A DNA stretch of 64,000 nucleotides, taken from contig CAINOH010000009.1 in NCBI GenBank assembly GCA_903851445.1, positions 325,784 to 389,783 on the forward strand, written 5' to 3'. A program made the position numbers and the translations under genes. Positions 25,802 to 33,961 of the stretch are shown one piece after another. Source of the DNA: an uncultured Microcaldota archaeon (GTDB lineage: Archaea; Micrarchaeota; Micrarchaeia; Norongarragalinales; CAINOH01). How positions within the stretch are numbered: position 1 is the stretch's first letter; every line of letters begins with the position of its first letter. The notes beneath the pieces were generated by a model. It worked only from the letters and a program-made list of their open reading frames with translations. It was not told the origin of the DNA and made no database searches.

Positions 25802-26413
25802 CTATTTTCCGAGGTACCAAAGCTTGTCGCGATTTTTTTCGTAGTGCCGGCACTTCTTGTTTTCCAAGTTGGTGTACCTGCTTGCCGGAGGCTGGCCGTT
25901 GGAGACGCTCATGCACAAGTTGTCTATTTCCTTAGGACTGTCCAGGAACTCCCTTATCCAACCTTGATAGAACAATGTCGGCGGCTCGAACTTGCTTTCC
26001 CTGTGATAGCCATATGCCTGTTCGATTATGAAAAGTTGGGCCAGAACCGCTATTGTTTTCAGCGAGTTGAGGTAAAGCGGGAACTTTTCCTTTCGAAGCT
26101 TGGATATTGCCTTTTCCGGCGATTCACCGTAAAAAATGTCGTCAAATGCGAGAAGAAGGGCTTCCTTCAGGTCCGGCCTTGAGCGAATCCGCAGGTTCAG
26201 GTCAAGAAAGACCCGTAGGTGGTTCGGCCGGAACTTGCGCTCGCCGTCCTTGAGCCAAATCTGGAAGTTCTTCTTCTTGTCGTAAGTCTTGAACCTGCTT
26301 GAAAGCACCGACGGCCTCAGGATATAGACTTCGACGCCGCCCGTAACGTCAACCGTTGTTTCCTTGTCAAACGGCAACTTCTTAACTCGCTTGAACATTT
26401 CAGCATATTTCAT
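25802..26413 (-). CDS. Hypothetical protein beside the Dam-type methylase
   Basis: The 203-residue, basic protein is convergent with the zinc-ribbon gene. A central acidic region (ALLLAFDDIFYGESPEKAI) and FQIWLKDGERKF are visible. I do not recognise it. Position suggests a restriction endonuclease partner of the methylase, which is only inference. Confidence 0.55.
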   Translation of the reverse strand: MKYAEMFKRVKKLPFDKETTVDVTGGVEVYILRPSVLSSRFKTYDKKKNFQIWLKDGERKFRPNHLRVFLDLNLRIRSRPDLKEALLLAFDDIFYGESPEKAISKLRKEKFPLYLNSLKTIAVLAQLFIIEQAYGYHRESKFEPPTLFYQGWIREFLDSPKEIDNLCMSVSNGQPPASRYTNLENKKCRHYEKNRDKLWYLGK

Positions 26414-26540
26414 AAAATACTACTCGCAAGAGCCCGATTTAAGGGTATGGTGTCCTCGCTTCAACTTATGTTTTTCTTTACCCTTCATTCAATTTTTTGA
26501 TAAGTTGCCACTGGCTACTTATGTATTTTTTCATTTTCGC

Positions 26541-26573
26541 CTATCTTTTTCAGAACGGTTTCATCTTGATAAC
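26541..26573 (-). pseudogene. Degenerate lhr 3'-end remnant, copy E
   Basis: About 24 of 31 nucleotides match copy A in the same orientation, and an in-register TAG stands where the lhr stop should be. It separates the HEPN-like gene at 26599 from the methylase module. Confidence 0.55.
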
Positions 26574-26598
26574 TCCTTTCTGCAGGTTTAGTGAAAGA

Positions 26599-27465
26599 TT
26601 AATCTTGCAAGAAAATTTCTAAGTCCTTCATGGATTTTTCTAACGCATCGCATATTTCGTTGTGCATTTTTACAATTCCGTTAGTCTCTGTGTAATCTTT
26701 TGGTTCTATTTTACCACCCGGATAACGCGTATACGCAAAATGTGGATAGGTTATAACTGAAAGAATAAAGATGCATAAAAACGAGCTGATGTTGGAAAGG
26801 GTTTGTTCAACTTTTTGACTAATTTTTTGATTATTGTATTGCTTTGTATACTTTCTGGGAAGTTGCGACAAAAATTCGAGTACTTTTTTAATTGCTTCTT
26901 GTTTTTTTTCGTCCAATTTTATTCCTATTTTTTTGTTTAATTCAAGGAGTTGTTTTATCTCATCACCACTCATTTTTGCTATTTTGGCTGGTTTATTTTC
27001 AATTAATTTTTCAAAGGTTTTCACATCAGGGTCGATATTACTTTCCAATGCGAAGGATTTCATCAGCTGTGTAAAAGATACTGATATTTTTTTCTTGAGC
27101 AATCGGACAAATATCCTTGGTGCGACATGTGATATGCCTTTTTTTCCACCTAGTTCGTTTATTTTAACTATATTCATTGCTAGACCATAGGCTTTTGCGG
27201 TTTTCTCAACGGATTGTTCTAAATGGTATATTGAATTAGGTTTGTCCGTTGAGAAAAGAAGTTTTGACGCGGTTAAATCTCTTTTTGCACATTCTAACAA
27301 TTCTAAACCAAATTCTTTAGTTGTTTGATTTGCTGGTCCATTGTCAGTCAAGAATTGCATATATTCTGAAAGCATGGATAGTTGCTCTGCTGAAAGCTTC
27401 CCAATCCCAGGAATTTCAATCTGCGTCAAATCAATATCGATTTTTTCTTGCTCCATAAAAGTCAT
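26599..27465 (-). CDS. HEPN-domain protein (AbiV-like)
   Basis: The 288-residue protein contains AKRDLTASKLLF and YHLEQSVEKTAKAYGL around residues 53-90, the HEPN two-helix pattern seen in AbiV and nucleotidyltransferase partners. No clear R-x4-6-H catalytic motif is seen. The gene is AT-rich and is the only gene between remnant E and the intact lhr 3' end. Start is ATG 27465, or 27456. Confidence 0.65.
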   Translation of the reverse strand: MTFMEQEKIDIDLTQIEIPGIGKLSAEQLSMLSEYMQFLTDNGPANQTTKEFGLELLECAKRDLTASKLLFSTDKPNSIYHLEQSVEKTAKAYGLAMNIVKINELGGKKGISHVAPRIFVRLLKKKISVSFTQLMKSFALESNIDPDVKTFEKLIENKPAKIAKMSGDEIKQLLELNKKIGIKLDEKKQEAIKKVLEFLSQLPRKYTKQYNNQKISQKVEQTLSNISSFLCIFILSVITYPHFAYTRYPGGKIEPKDYTETNGIVKMHNEICDALEKSMKDLEIFLQD

Positions 27466-27506
27466 CGTGCATTTACTGGTATTATACTAGTGTTACTTCT
27501 CCGAAA

Positions 27507-30500
27507 TCATCTCTTCCAGAAGCTCTTTGTCCTTATGAATGTTTTCTGCGCCACCAACAAGTCGTAAAAGAAGTCGTGCTCGTTCTTATGCATCCTCGCC
27601 AACAGACGGGCGGCCGTCTCCGGTCCGATGCCAAAAACCTCTAAGGCAATCACTGCTCGCATCCCATACGTGGCAATCAGCCCGGCAACCGCGTACATGT
27701 CGGCCTCGCGCTTCTTTTTCCCCGCGCCAGTCGAGCTAACCGCACCACCCGCAGCGCCAAAATACCCCCCATGTGCGGCGGCTACTTCGTTAGGTTGAGT
27801 TGACGCCGCCGAAGAAGACAGGGCAGGCTTGGAGAACAAGGCTGGCTTGCGCTTGCCTCTTTTCTTTGCCCTTGTTTCCTTGATGTTCGAAAGGATTTCC
27901 TTGCGCTCGGACTCCTTCAGGTTATCCTCGTAATTGTCAGTCGTGACTTGAGTAGATGCGCAGAATGGGCAGGAAATCTTCCCGTTCCAGTCGTCCGAGA
28001 GGGAAACGGAGAAAGATTTATGGCAAAAAGTGCAGACAAGACGGGAAGTCTTTTCCTTGGTTGATGCGACGAACTGCTCCAAGGAGTCCTCGCTGGGTTC
28101 AATCTCAGAGGCGGAAACGTCGTGGGAGAATGCAGAGTCAAGCATCGCCTTGGAAAGTGCCGAGGCAGCGGAAGGAGAGACGACCACTACTCGTGTTCTG
28201 GAGCCGACTCGTAGGGTGGAGTATAGCGCCTTCAGGCGAGGCAAGTCAAACTTGTCCTTCAAAATCTCGTCCATTGCCTCCAGGAACACGGGCGAGGACT
28301 GGTATCTCTCAACAAGCCTGCGCAAAGCATAAGGGTTGCGGAACGGTGTTGCCTTACGAGGAAGAACGCCAAAGCGTTGTGCGACGTGGAAGAACCTGGC
28401 ACGCAAGAGGGGAGTGGAGGAGACGCTTTTCTCAACAGCATAGGCAAAAGCCTCCGGCGAGAGCGCCGAAATCAACGCAGCGAGCTTGGAAGCGTCGTAG
28501 GGCTGTTCAAAGTCAAGCAGGATCCCGTAAGTGCCGGGCCGGGTCCGCACGCGGTTCTTGTCTTGGGAGAGTAAGTTGGAAAGGCAGATTGCGAAGGCCT
28601 CGTTGAACGCGTCGCCAAGGAAGCAATGGACTGCAATGCGCTGGAAAGGCAGGTTTTCGACAAAAATCTCAGCAGGCGTTGCTTGGAATGCCTTTGACTG
28701 GCTTGATGCGAGGCCGTGGATCTTGGCAGCTGCGGTTGAATTGCAGTGGTACTTGGAGGAAATCTCGGCAACGGATAGCCGGGCGCATTCTGCCAGAAGC
28801 TGACAAACCATCGACGAAGTCGATGAGGATACGGGTATTTCCTCGCCCCGCCACTCGGGTATTGCTGCGGTGTAGTCAGTTGACTGTTCGACTGCGACCT
28901 CGTCTTCGGATACCGAGAGCACTTTCCAGGGACGGCCGCGGGAGATGAACGTCGCGCCTATTGCCAGGAACTGGGCTGCGAAGTCCTCGTCCAGCACGCC
29001 CATTGACTTGTTGGTGGAGGCGTTGCGTATGAAGAGGTTCTTTTTGTCCGAGATTGTGGAGACGTTCTCGTAGTAGTACAAAAGCGTGCGGGGCATCCGG
29101 CGCAAGGCCAGGGCCGATAGGTCGGCATCAGTGGCGTCCTCAAGGACGGGCAGGTTTTTGCCAATGCCGAGGTTGAGGATGCGTTTTCGCGACAATTCCA
29201 AGGCTAAGTCGAAGTATTCGCGGCAAGTCACCGAGGCAAAAGCAGGTGCGGTTGAGAGGATGGAGCGCACCTGTCCGAGAGTAGTTTGAGGATGCAGGTC
29301 AAGAACAGCCCCCACTATGGCGTGCGCAAGCACGTCGCGAGCTGGCCTCTGCTCGTGGCGGATTTCCAGCTCGCGGTTATTGGCTTGCAAACACAAAATC
29401 GCGGATTCCGCGCAATCCAGCGCGTCAGCAGAGAGCACGATTCCGGATGGCACCAAGTGAGTCCGGTGGCCGCTCCTGCCTACCCTCTGCAGGAGGCGGG
29501 TTGACTGACGAGGAGAGACGATTTGGATGACCAGGTCCACGTCGCCGATGTCAATTCCAAGCTCCAGCGAGGAGGTGCAGACAATTGCCCGGAGGCCTTC
29601 GGGGTGCTTGAATGCCTCTTCGGTCTCTTTCCTCGCTGTCGTGGACAGCGAACCGTGATGCACGGCAACCAGGTCAGTCAAGTCTGGCTGTTGGTGTAGT
29701 TGCGAGCCCAGCCACTCGGCATTCGAGCGCGTGTTGGAAAAAATGAGCGTCTTCTTGTGGGAAAGCACCAAGTCGCGGATACGGGCAATCAATGGGCTGG
29801 ATTTTGAGGAATCGGAAGCAGAGACGGCTTTTGCTGCTGGCAAGAGGGCATTTGTTGCATCCGGGATTTGGGTTTTCGGCTTCTCGATGCATTCAACTGA
29901 AAGCTTGTATTCTCGTTTTTCGTCAAGGACCGAAGCAACGGCGTTGGTGGAAAGCGTCTTGGCGGCCTTTTCAGGTTCGGCAATCGTTGCGGAGAGGCCG
30001 ATTAGTTGGATTGGTTGGAGGGCTTTCTTGCGCAAGCGGGCAATCGAGAGGCTCAACTGTATGCCCCTTTTTCCCTCTAAAAGCTCATGGTACTCGTCGA
30101 TGATAACAAAGCGAGTCGAGGAGAGCGCAGGCGAGAGTTTTTGGTGAACTAGCACCGAGCAGAGCGTCTCCGGAGTGGTAATCAAAAACTGGGGTGGATT
30201 GTCAGCCTGTTTTTGCCTCTCAGACTGGGGCGTGTCTCCGTGCCTTACTGCGAGGCGGATTCCAAGCTCGGAGCACCATTTTTCAAGACGCAAAAGGATG
30301 TCGCGATTAAGCGCGCGCAGGGGTGTTACGTAGATGGCCAGTATCCCCCAATCGTTTCCCGCTCGCTTCAAGCGAGCGAGCTCGGAGAACACCGGCATAA
30401 TCGCAGCTTCCGTCTTGCCGTAGCCAGTAGGCGCAACAACCAGCACGTCCTTGCCGGAAAGAATCTTGGGAATGGCAAGAGTCTGGATGCTCGTAAGCGT

Positions 30501-30557
30501 AGTGATGCCGAATTTTTTAGCAGTCGAAATGACTTGCGGGTCGAGCGTGGAGTCCAT
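27507..30557 (-). CDS. lhr: Lhr-like superfamily 2 helicase
   Basis: The 1016-residue protein has Walker A APTGYGKT (42-49), DEYH (154-157), a SATI motif (about 185) and the helicase C domain with SLELGIDIGDVDLV and QRVGRSGH. A zinc site (CTFCH and CPFC, about 840-865) and a helix-hairpin-helix-like GIGPETAARLLARM near the C-terminus follow. Lhr helicases unwind DNA and DNA:RNA hybrids in repair. The final 12-29 codons are copied in remnants at 16.9 and 20.1 kb, so its 3' end appears to be an insertion site. Confidence 0.92.
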   Translation of the reverse strand: MDSTLDPQVISTAKKFGITTLTSIQTLAIPKILSGKDVLVVAPTGYGKTEAAIMPVFSELARLKRAGNDWGILAIYVTPLRALNRDILLRLEKWCSELGIRLAVRHGDTPQSERQKQADNPPQFLITTPETLCSVLVHQKLSPALSSTRFVIIDEYHELLEGKRGIQLSLSIARLRKKALQPIQLIGLSATIAEPEKAAKTLSTNAVASVLDEKREYKLSVECIEKPKTQIPDATNALLPAAKAVSASDSSKSSPLIARIRDLVLSHKKTLIFSNTRSNAEWLGSQLHQQPDLTDLVAVHHGSLSTTARKETEEAFKHPEGLRAIVCTSSLELGIDIGDVDLVIQIVSPRQSTRLLQRVGRSGHRTHLVPSGIVLSADALDCAESAILCLQANNRELEIRHEQRPARDVLAHAIVGAVLDLHPQTTLGQVRSILSTAPAFASVTCREYFDLALELSRKRILNLGIGKNLPVLEDATDADLSALALRRMPRTLLYYYENVSTISDKKNLFIRNASTNKSMGVLDEDFAAQFLAIGATFISRGRPWKVLSVSEDEVAVEQSTDYTAAIPEWRGEEIPVSSSTSSMVCQLLAECARLSVAEISSKYHCNSTAAAKIHGLASSQSKAFQATPAEIFVENLPFQRIAVHCFLGDAFNEAFAICLSNLLSQDKNRVRTRPGTYGILLDFEQPYDASKLAALISALSPEAFAYAVEKSVSSTPLLRARFFHVAQRFGVLPRKATPFRNPYALRRLVERYQSSPVFLEAMDEILKDKFDLPRLKALYSTLRVGSRTRVVVVSPSAASALSKAMLDSAFSHDVSASEIEPSEDSLEQFVASTKEKTSRLVCTFCHKSFSVSLSDDWNGKISCPFCASTQVTTDNYEDNLKESERKEILSNIKETRAKKRGKRKPALFSKPALSSSAASTQPNEVAAAHGGYFGAAGGAVSSTGAGKKKREADMYAVAGLIATYGMRAVIALEVFGIGPETAARLLARMHKNEHDFFYDLLVAQKTFIRTKSFWKR

Positions 30558-30628
30558 TCTAGGAATATATGACCACCAAAAGATAAAATCCGAGGAGGCT
30601 GCGGGTCTTTTCGAGCCTTATGTCTTGG

Positions 30629-31030
30629 TTATGCGGCGTTTTGTTCTATAGTCAACTGCTGTTTGGCGTCGTCGAAAGTTATCCTGGCCTTGGAAAAGAG
30701 CGGCTTACGCCCGAGCAGGTTGATGCCGCCTTTGTAGTCGCGTCCGAAGAATGTTTTGGCATCGAAAGCGATTTCCGTGCCGTTTATCTCGTACCGGATA
30801 TCCTGGCTTGACAGCTCTATCATGCCGCCTATCCCGCGTATTTTTTTCTTCGGAAGCCGATCAAGAGGTATTCCCAAACCCTCTGCAAGCTCGGCGGTCA
30901 TTATGGAGTAGTCCGCCCCGGAGTCTACTAGGAAAATAGTCTCGAATTCCTTGCCCAGCCTCTTCAGCTTAACGAAGACGTACGGTTTGGACTCCTTGGT
31001 CTTGGCATAGTCCAGGCAGATTGCGGGCAT
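30629..31030 (-). CDS. Retropepsin-like aspartyl protease
   Basis: From ATG 31030 the protein has 133 residues with VDSGAD at 35-40, the catalytic loop of retropepsin-fold proteases, followed by ELAEGLGIPL and a glycine-rich flap-like IRGIGGMIELSS. The fold acts as a homodimer. It lies 2 nt after the DUF5678-like gene, so the two form an operon. The substrate is unknown. Confidence 0.82.
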   Translation of the reverse strand: MPAICLDYAKTKESKPYVFVKLKRLGKEFETIFLVDSGADYSIMTAELAEGLGIPLDRLPKKKIRGIGGMIELSSQDIRYEINGTEIAFDAKTFFGRDYKGGINLLGRKPLFSKARITFDDAKQQLTIEQNAA

Positions 31031-31032
31031 TG

Positions 31033-31242
31033 TCAGTAGAACCCCGCGTATTCCTCGTCCGTGGGCACCTTGTGGACCACCTGCGTCTTGGGGTTGACTC
31101 CCTTGGCTTTCAGGAGTTCCTTGAGGGTGGTTGCAACTGCCACTATGCCTTTGTCGCTCAATGCAACCCACTTGCCTGCGTACGAGTCAAGTTCGGACTG
31201 GTTCTTGGAAAGCCAGTTGTTTATCAGGTTTACTTGAGCCAT
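31033..31242 (-). CDS. DUF5678-like small protein
   Basis: The 69-residue protein shows LDSYAGKWVALSDKGIVAVATTLKELLKAKG, the pattern of DUF5678, which often accompanies retropepsin-like genes. It ends 2 nt before the protease start. The pairing resembles a toxin-antitoxin-style unit, but the function is not known to me. Confidence 0.7.
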   Translation of the reverse strand: MAQVNLINNWLSKNQSELDSYAGKWVALSDKGIVAVATTLKELLKAKGVNPKTQVVHKVPTDEEYAGFY

Positions 31243-31344
31243 GAACTTCGCCTTTTCGTATCTTAAGATGCTTTTTTGCCTATAAATAACATTTCAGACC
31301 CGATTTCCCCTATTAACACGTTCTGGAATAGCAGAATAGGCAGG

Positions 31345-31355
31345 GTTTCCGCTGA
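31345..31355 (-). repeat. CGGAAA-type motif, copy 7
   Basis: TCAGCGGAAAC on the minus strand lies between the 31364 gene and the DUF5678-like gene, in the orientation of the latter. Confidence 0.45.
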
Positions 31356-31363
31356 GCAGAGGC

Positions 31364-31906
31364 TTATTTGCGTTTTTTTCCGCGTTTCAGCTTTAGTTTC
31401 TTCAAAACATCCGCATGGGAATAAAACTTTCCTTTGCCTCTCGAGGCTTTTCCCATTATCTTATCCGCTCGTGCTATATCCTCTTGGTCTTCCATTTCAG
31501 AGAGCCGCTCGCGTCTAGCTTCGAGTAGACTCCGCCTAAACTCCGGCGTGTATTCTCCTTCCTCGTCACCTAGAGGTATTTGCTTAAGCGTGATTCTCTT
31601 GGCCTGCGCTTTTTCTTTGCTTGGGTTTGAATTGCGGAAGTATTTTTCAAAGTCCCTCTCGCTCTTGTCCCTCTCGAAAGGTCCGAGACCCTCTGGAAAC
31701 ACGTCGGCAAGCCGTGTGAGTATCTCCAAAGCAGATTCGCCTTTTGGGGTTCGACGTGATTTTCCGCGCTCAGCCCGATCCTTCTTTATTTCCTTAATCA
31801 CTTTCGCCCGGGTGAGCTTCTCCCTCTTGGCGAGTGCCTGGAACTGCTTGAACATCGCTTCCAGCTCTGAAATAGGCAGTTTTTTCGTTTTCTTTGATTT
31901 TACCAT
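31364..31906 (-). CDS. Hypothetical highly charged protein
   Basis: Start ATG 31906 is chosen because a TATA-like CTTAAATG lies about 25 nt upstream. The 180-residue protein is Lys/Arg/Glu-rich and helical, and ends GKGKFYSHADVLKKL followed by a basic tail. The end resembles antitoxin C-termini that target a partner, but there is no obvious toxin beside it. It is bracketed by copies of the CGGAAA motif. Confidence 0.55.
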   Translation of the reverse strand: MVKSKKTKKLPISELEAMFKQFQALAKREKLTRAKVIKEIKKDRAERGKSRRTPKGESALEILTRLADVFPEGLGPFERDKSERDFEKYFRNSNPSKEKAQAKRITLKQIPLGDEEGEYTPEFRRSLLEARRERLSEMEDQEDIARADKIMGKASRGKGKFYSHADVLKKLKLKRGKKRK

Positions 31907-31943
31907 ATTTCTAGTCCTGTTCAGATGCATTTAAGCACATCTT

Positions 31944-31960
31944 GACCACATTTCCGCTGA
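31944..31960 (-). repeat. CGGAAAYG motif, copy 8
   Basis: On the minus strand it reads TCAGCGGAAATGTGGTC, matching copy 1 for 16 of 17 positions. It lies upstream of the TATA box of the 31364-31906 gene. Confidence 0.55.
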
Positions 31961-32056
31961 AAACGCATCCAGCCTGGCGGCTATGGGCAGAAAATTTGGA
32001 AAAAGGAGGAAGGATAGGTCGTTTCCGGCCCTTTTTCCCGTCCTACGCGGGGAAAA

Positions 32057-32344
32057 CTACTGTACCGTGATGCCAAGGAGCTTGAGGATGATGAGCAGCC
32101 CCACCCCGGCAAGGCCCAGTACGGCCGTAATCAGGACGCTTATGAGGTTGATGGATATCTTCAGCGCGTCCATCTTGAGCAGTTCTGCGAGGTAGTTTAT
32201 CACGAATAGGGCGATCAGGCCGACTACGGAGTTGACTAGGACCTTCTTGAGGAATCCGATTATGAATATGCCTAGAATTATGGCGCCAATGCCAAGCAGG
32301 CATATTCCTGCGAATATGGGCAGTTCCAGAGGTAAAATGGCCAT
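32057..32344 (-). CDS. BofA-like membrane protein
   Basis: From ATG 32344 (after GGAGAG) the protein has 95 residues with three hydrophobic helices. NSVVGLIALFVINYL and ISINLISVLITAVLGLAGVGLLIIL match the pattern of SigK-processing-inhibitor BofA-like proteins, which are widespread small membrane proteins in archaea. Its archaeal role is unknown. Confidence 0.72.
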   Translation of the reverse strand: MAILPLELPIFAGICLLGIGAIILGIFIIGFLKKVLVNSVVGLIALFVINYLAELLKMDALKISINLISVLITAVLGLAGVGLLIILKLLGITVQ

Positions 32345-32676
32345 TTTTTGCTCTCCTCCCCAACGCCCTCCGCGAGGGCAATTCACGAAATAGCATTAGG
32401 TAGTTTTTGAATCAAAAGCGTTCCGATTAGGCCCGGTTTGGGTTTTTTTCGGATTTTCATTTTTTGAGCGTTTTGCATTTCCGTCCATTTTTCCTGTCCG
32501 GCATTTTCAAAGAACCTCCCGCCATTTTAATGCAAGTTAGGCACTACAATATCAACGAGTTAGGCACTACAGATTACCTATAAGCAAAAGTAAATCTTGT
32601 TTACATTTGATACTTTAGTTGCATATGTTTTGCGGCTTTCCGGCACCCTTTTAATGCCCGGCTGCCTAATTATTCC
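32345..32676. other. Non-coding stretch with AGTTAGGCACTACA tandem repeat
   Basis: No ORF is supported. The 14-mer AGTTAGGCACTACA occurs at 32535-32548 and 32558-32571, 23 nt apart, and again on the minus strand at 20155. A TATA-like CTTTTAATG lies about 25 nt before the start at 32677. Confidence 0.55.
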
Positions 32677-32892
32677 ATGTCAAAGCTCGTGCGCATCGAC
32701 GCCGATGCCTACCGGGGCCTTACCTGCTATGCAGGCAGGCTGCAGTCGCGCCTGGGAAGGCCGGTCAGCCTCAACGCTGCCTTGGGTTACCTGGTGGCAA
32801 AGGCCGAGGGCCGCACTCCCGGTTTTATACGCCTTCTGAGGCAGAAGAAGACTGCAAGGAAAATTAAGGCAAAGTCCAAGAAAAAGAAATGA
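32677..32892 (+). CDS. Small basic DNA-binding-like protein
   Basis: The 71-residue protein begins SKLVRIDADAYRGL, continues LGRPVSLNAALGYLVA, and ends in a Lys-rich tail. This suggests a ribbon-helix-helix fold. A TATA-like element 25 nt upstream suggests a leaderless transcript. It could be the regulator of the nearby palindromes, but that is speculative. Confidence 0.6.
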   Translation: MSKLVRIDADAYRGLTCYAGRLQSRLGRPVSLNAALGYLVAKAEGRTPGFIRLLRQKKTARKIKAKSKKKK

Positions 32893-32898
32893 TTATTT

Positions 32899-32914
32899 TT
32901 CATACTGGTATGAA
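32899..32914. promoter_or_regulatory. Palindromic operator TTCATAC-TG-GTATGAA
   Basis: This is a perfect 7-bp inverted repeat just before the Shine-Dalgarno of the 32926 gene. Further sites lie at 33170, 33717, 33762, 33853 and 33944. Confidence 0.6.
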
Positions 32915-32925
32915 CTGGTGATTTT

Positions 32926-33165
32926 ATGGAAAAAACCGATTCAAAAGACAAAAAACGCCTAAAACCCGAGCTCCACTTCTCTCAGTACTCCGCATACGGC
33001 ATTCAGAAGGACCTTGAAACAGACCTCAAGGCAAAGGCAAAAGTATTCGGACTCCCCTCGCAGGACCTCGTCCTGACTGCGGATGACGTCATACGCAAGG
33101 ACGACGGCGAAGATCGCGTTGAGAAGCTTGGAAAGAAGTTCGGAATGAAGCAGCAAAGACGCTGA
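32926..33165 (+). CDS. Hypothetical charged protein under palindromic operator
   Basis: The 79-residue lysine-rich protein starts after GGTGATTTT. HFSQYSAYGIQKDLETDLKAKAKVFG and LVLTADDVIRKDDGED are the main segments. No family is recognised. Confidence 0.55.
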   Translation: MEKTDSKDKKRLKPELHFSQYSAYGIQKDLETDLKAKAKVFGLPSQDLVLTADDVIRKDDGEDRVEKLGKKFGMKQQRR

Positions 33166-33169
33166 ATTA

Positions 33170-33185
33170 TTCATACGAGTATGAA
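33170..33185. promoter_or_regulatory. Palindromic operator TTCATAC-GA-GTATGAA
   Basis: The second perfect copy of the inverted repeat lies between the 32926 and 33195 genes and touches the GTGGATTTA leader of the latter. Confidence 0.6.
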
Positions 33186-33194
33186 GTGGATTTA

Positions 33195-33716
33195 ATGGTT
33201 GAAAAAGCGGTTCAAAGGCGCCCTCAGGAAGAGGTAATAGAGAGGATGTCCATTGGAGAATACGTCCCTCTTTCACGGATCCGGGAGCAAATAGCCAGGA
33301 ACCCAAAATATTTGAATGTCGTCTCTGGCTTATCGCGGGAACAGCTTATTTCCATGGCCAGGCATGGTCGTTCTTCTTTTTCTTCCCCCAAAATTGAGGC
33401 CATAAAGGAAAGGAGGCTTCCTGGTGCTGTGCATACTGCACTCAGTGCACTCGTTCCGGGGTACTATGCAACAACTGCGGTTTTGGGTCTTGCAGATGTC
33501 CTCAAAGAAGAGGTACTTGGAGCCAAACCTCGGATAGATTTGAATAATCAGCAGAAGAAAACCTTCAGTACTTTAGTTGCAGCAAAAAGAATCGGCGTCA
33601 AGGTGCCCAGCAATTATGACAGTATCCTACAACGAGCCAAGGAAAATCCAAAGCCACTGGCTTTGCTAGTAGCTGCAAAAAGGGGCAATTTCGGACTCCA
33701 AAACCGCAAGCGTTAG
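33195..33716 (+). CDS. Hypothetical protein under palindromic operator
   Basis: From ATG 33195 the protein has 173 residues. It has a charged N-terminus, a central hydrophobic segment (HTALSALVPGYYATTAVLGLADVL) that may be one membrane helix, and a basic C-terminus. No family is recognised. Confidence 0.55.
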   Translation: MVEKAVQRRPQEEVIERMSIGEYVPLSRIREQIARNPKYLNVVSGLSREQLISMARHGRSSFSSPKIEAIKERRLPGAVHTALSALVPGYYATTAVLGLADVLKEEVLGAKPRIDLNNQQKKTFSTLVAAKRIGVKVPSNYDSILQRAKENPKPLALLVAAKRGNFGLQNRKR

Positions 33717-33961
33717 TTCATACCAATATGATTGAATTCCACGCAATCCGCAATTCAAACGTTCATACAAGTATGTTCGAAATGGCCTGATTCGTTTCTT
33801 CCAGGCACTTTGTGGCACTTGGGCAGGGGTTCGCTGCAGGTAGCCTCAAACGTTCATATATTGATGAAGTACTGCAGAAAGAGGAAAATGGCAAAAATCA
33901 TCTGAGTATGAACGTTAGTAAATCGATTTGTGGAAAATAAACGTTCGACTTGGTATGAACG
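33717..33961. promoter_or_regulatory. Cluster of imperfect TTCATAC palindromes
   Basis: Imperfect copies stand at 33717-33732, 33762-33777, 33853-33868 and 33944-33959, and a half-site near 33904. The stretch separates two converging genes and holds no ORF. So many sites suggest cooperative binding, or an iteron-like function. Confidence 0.5.
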
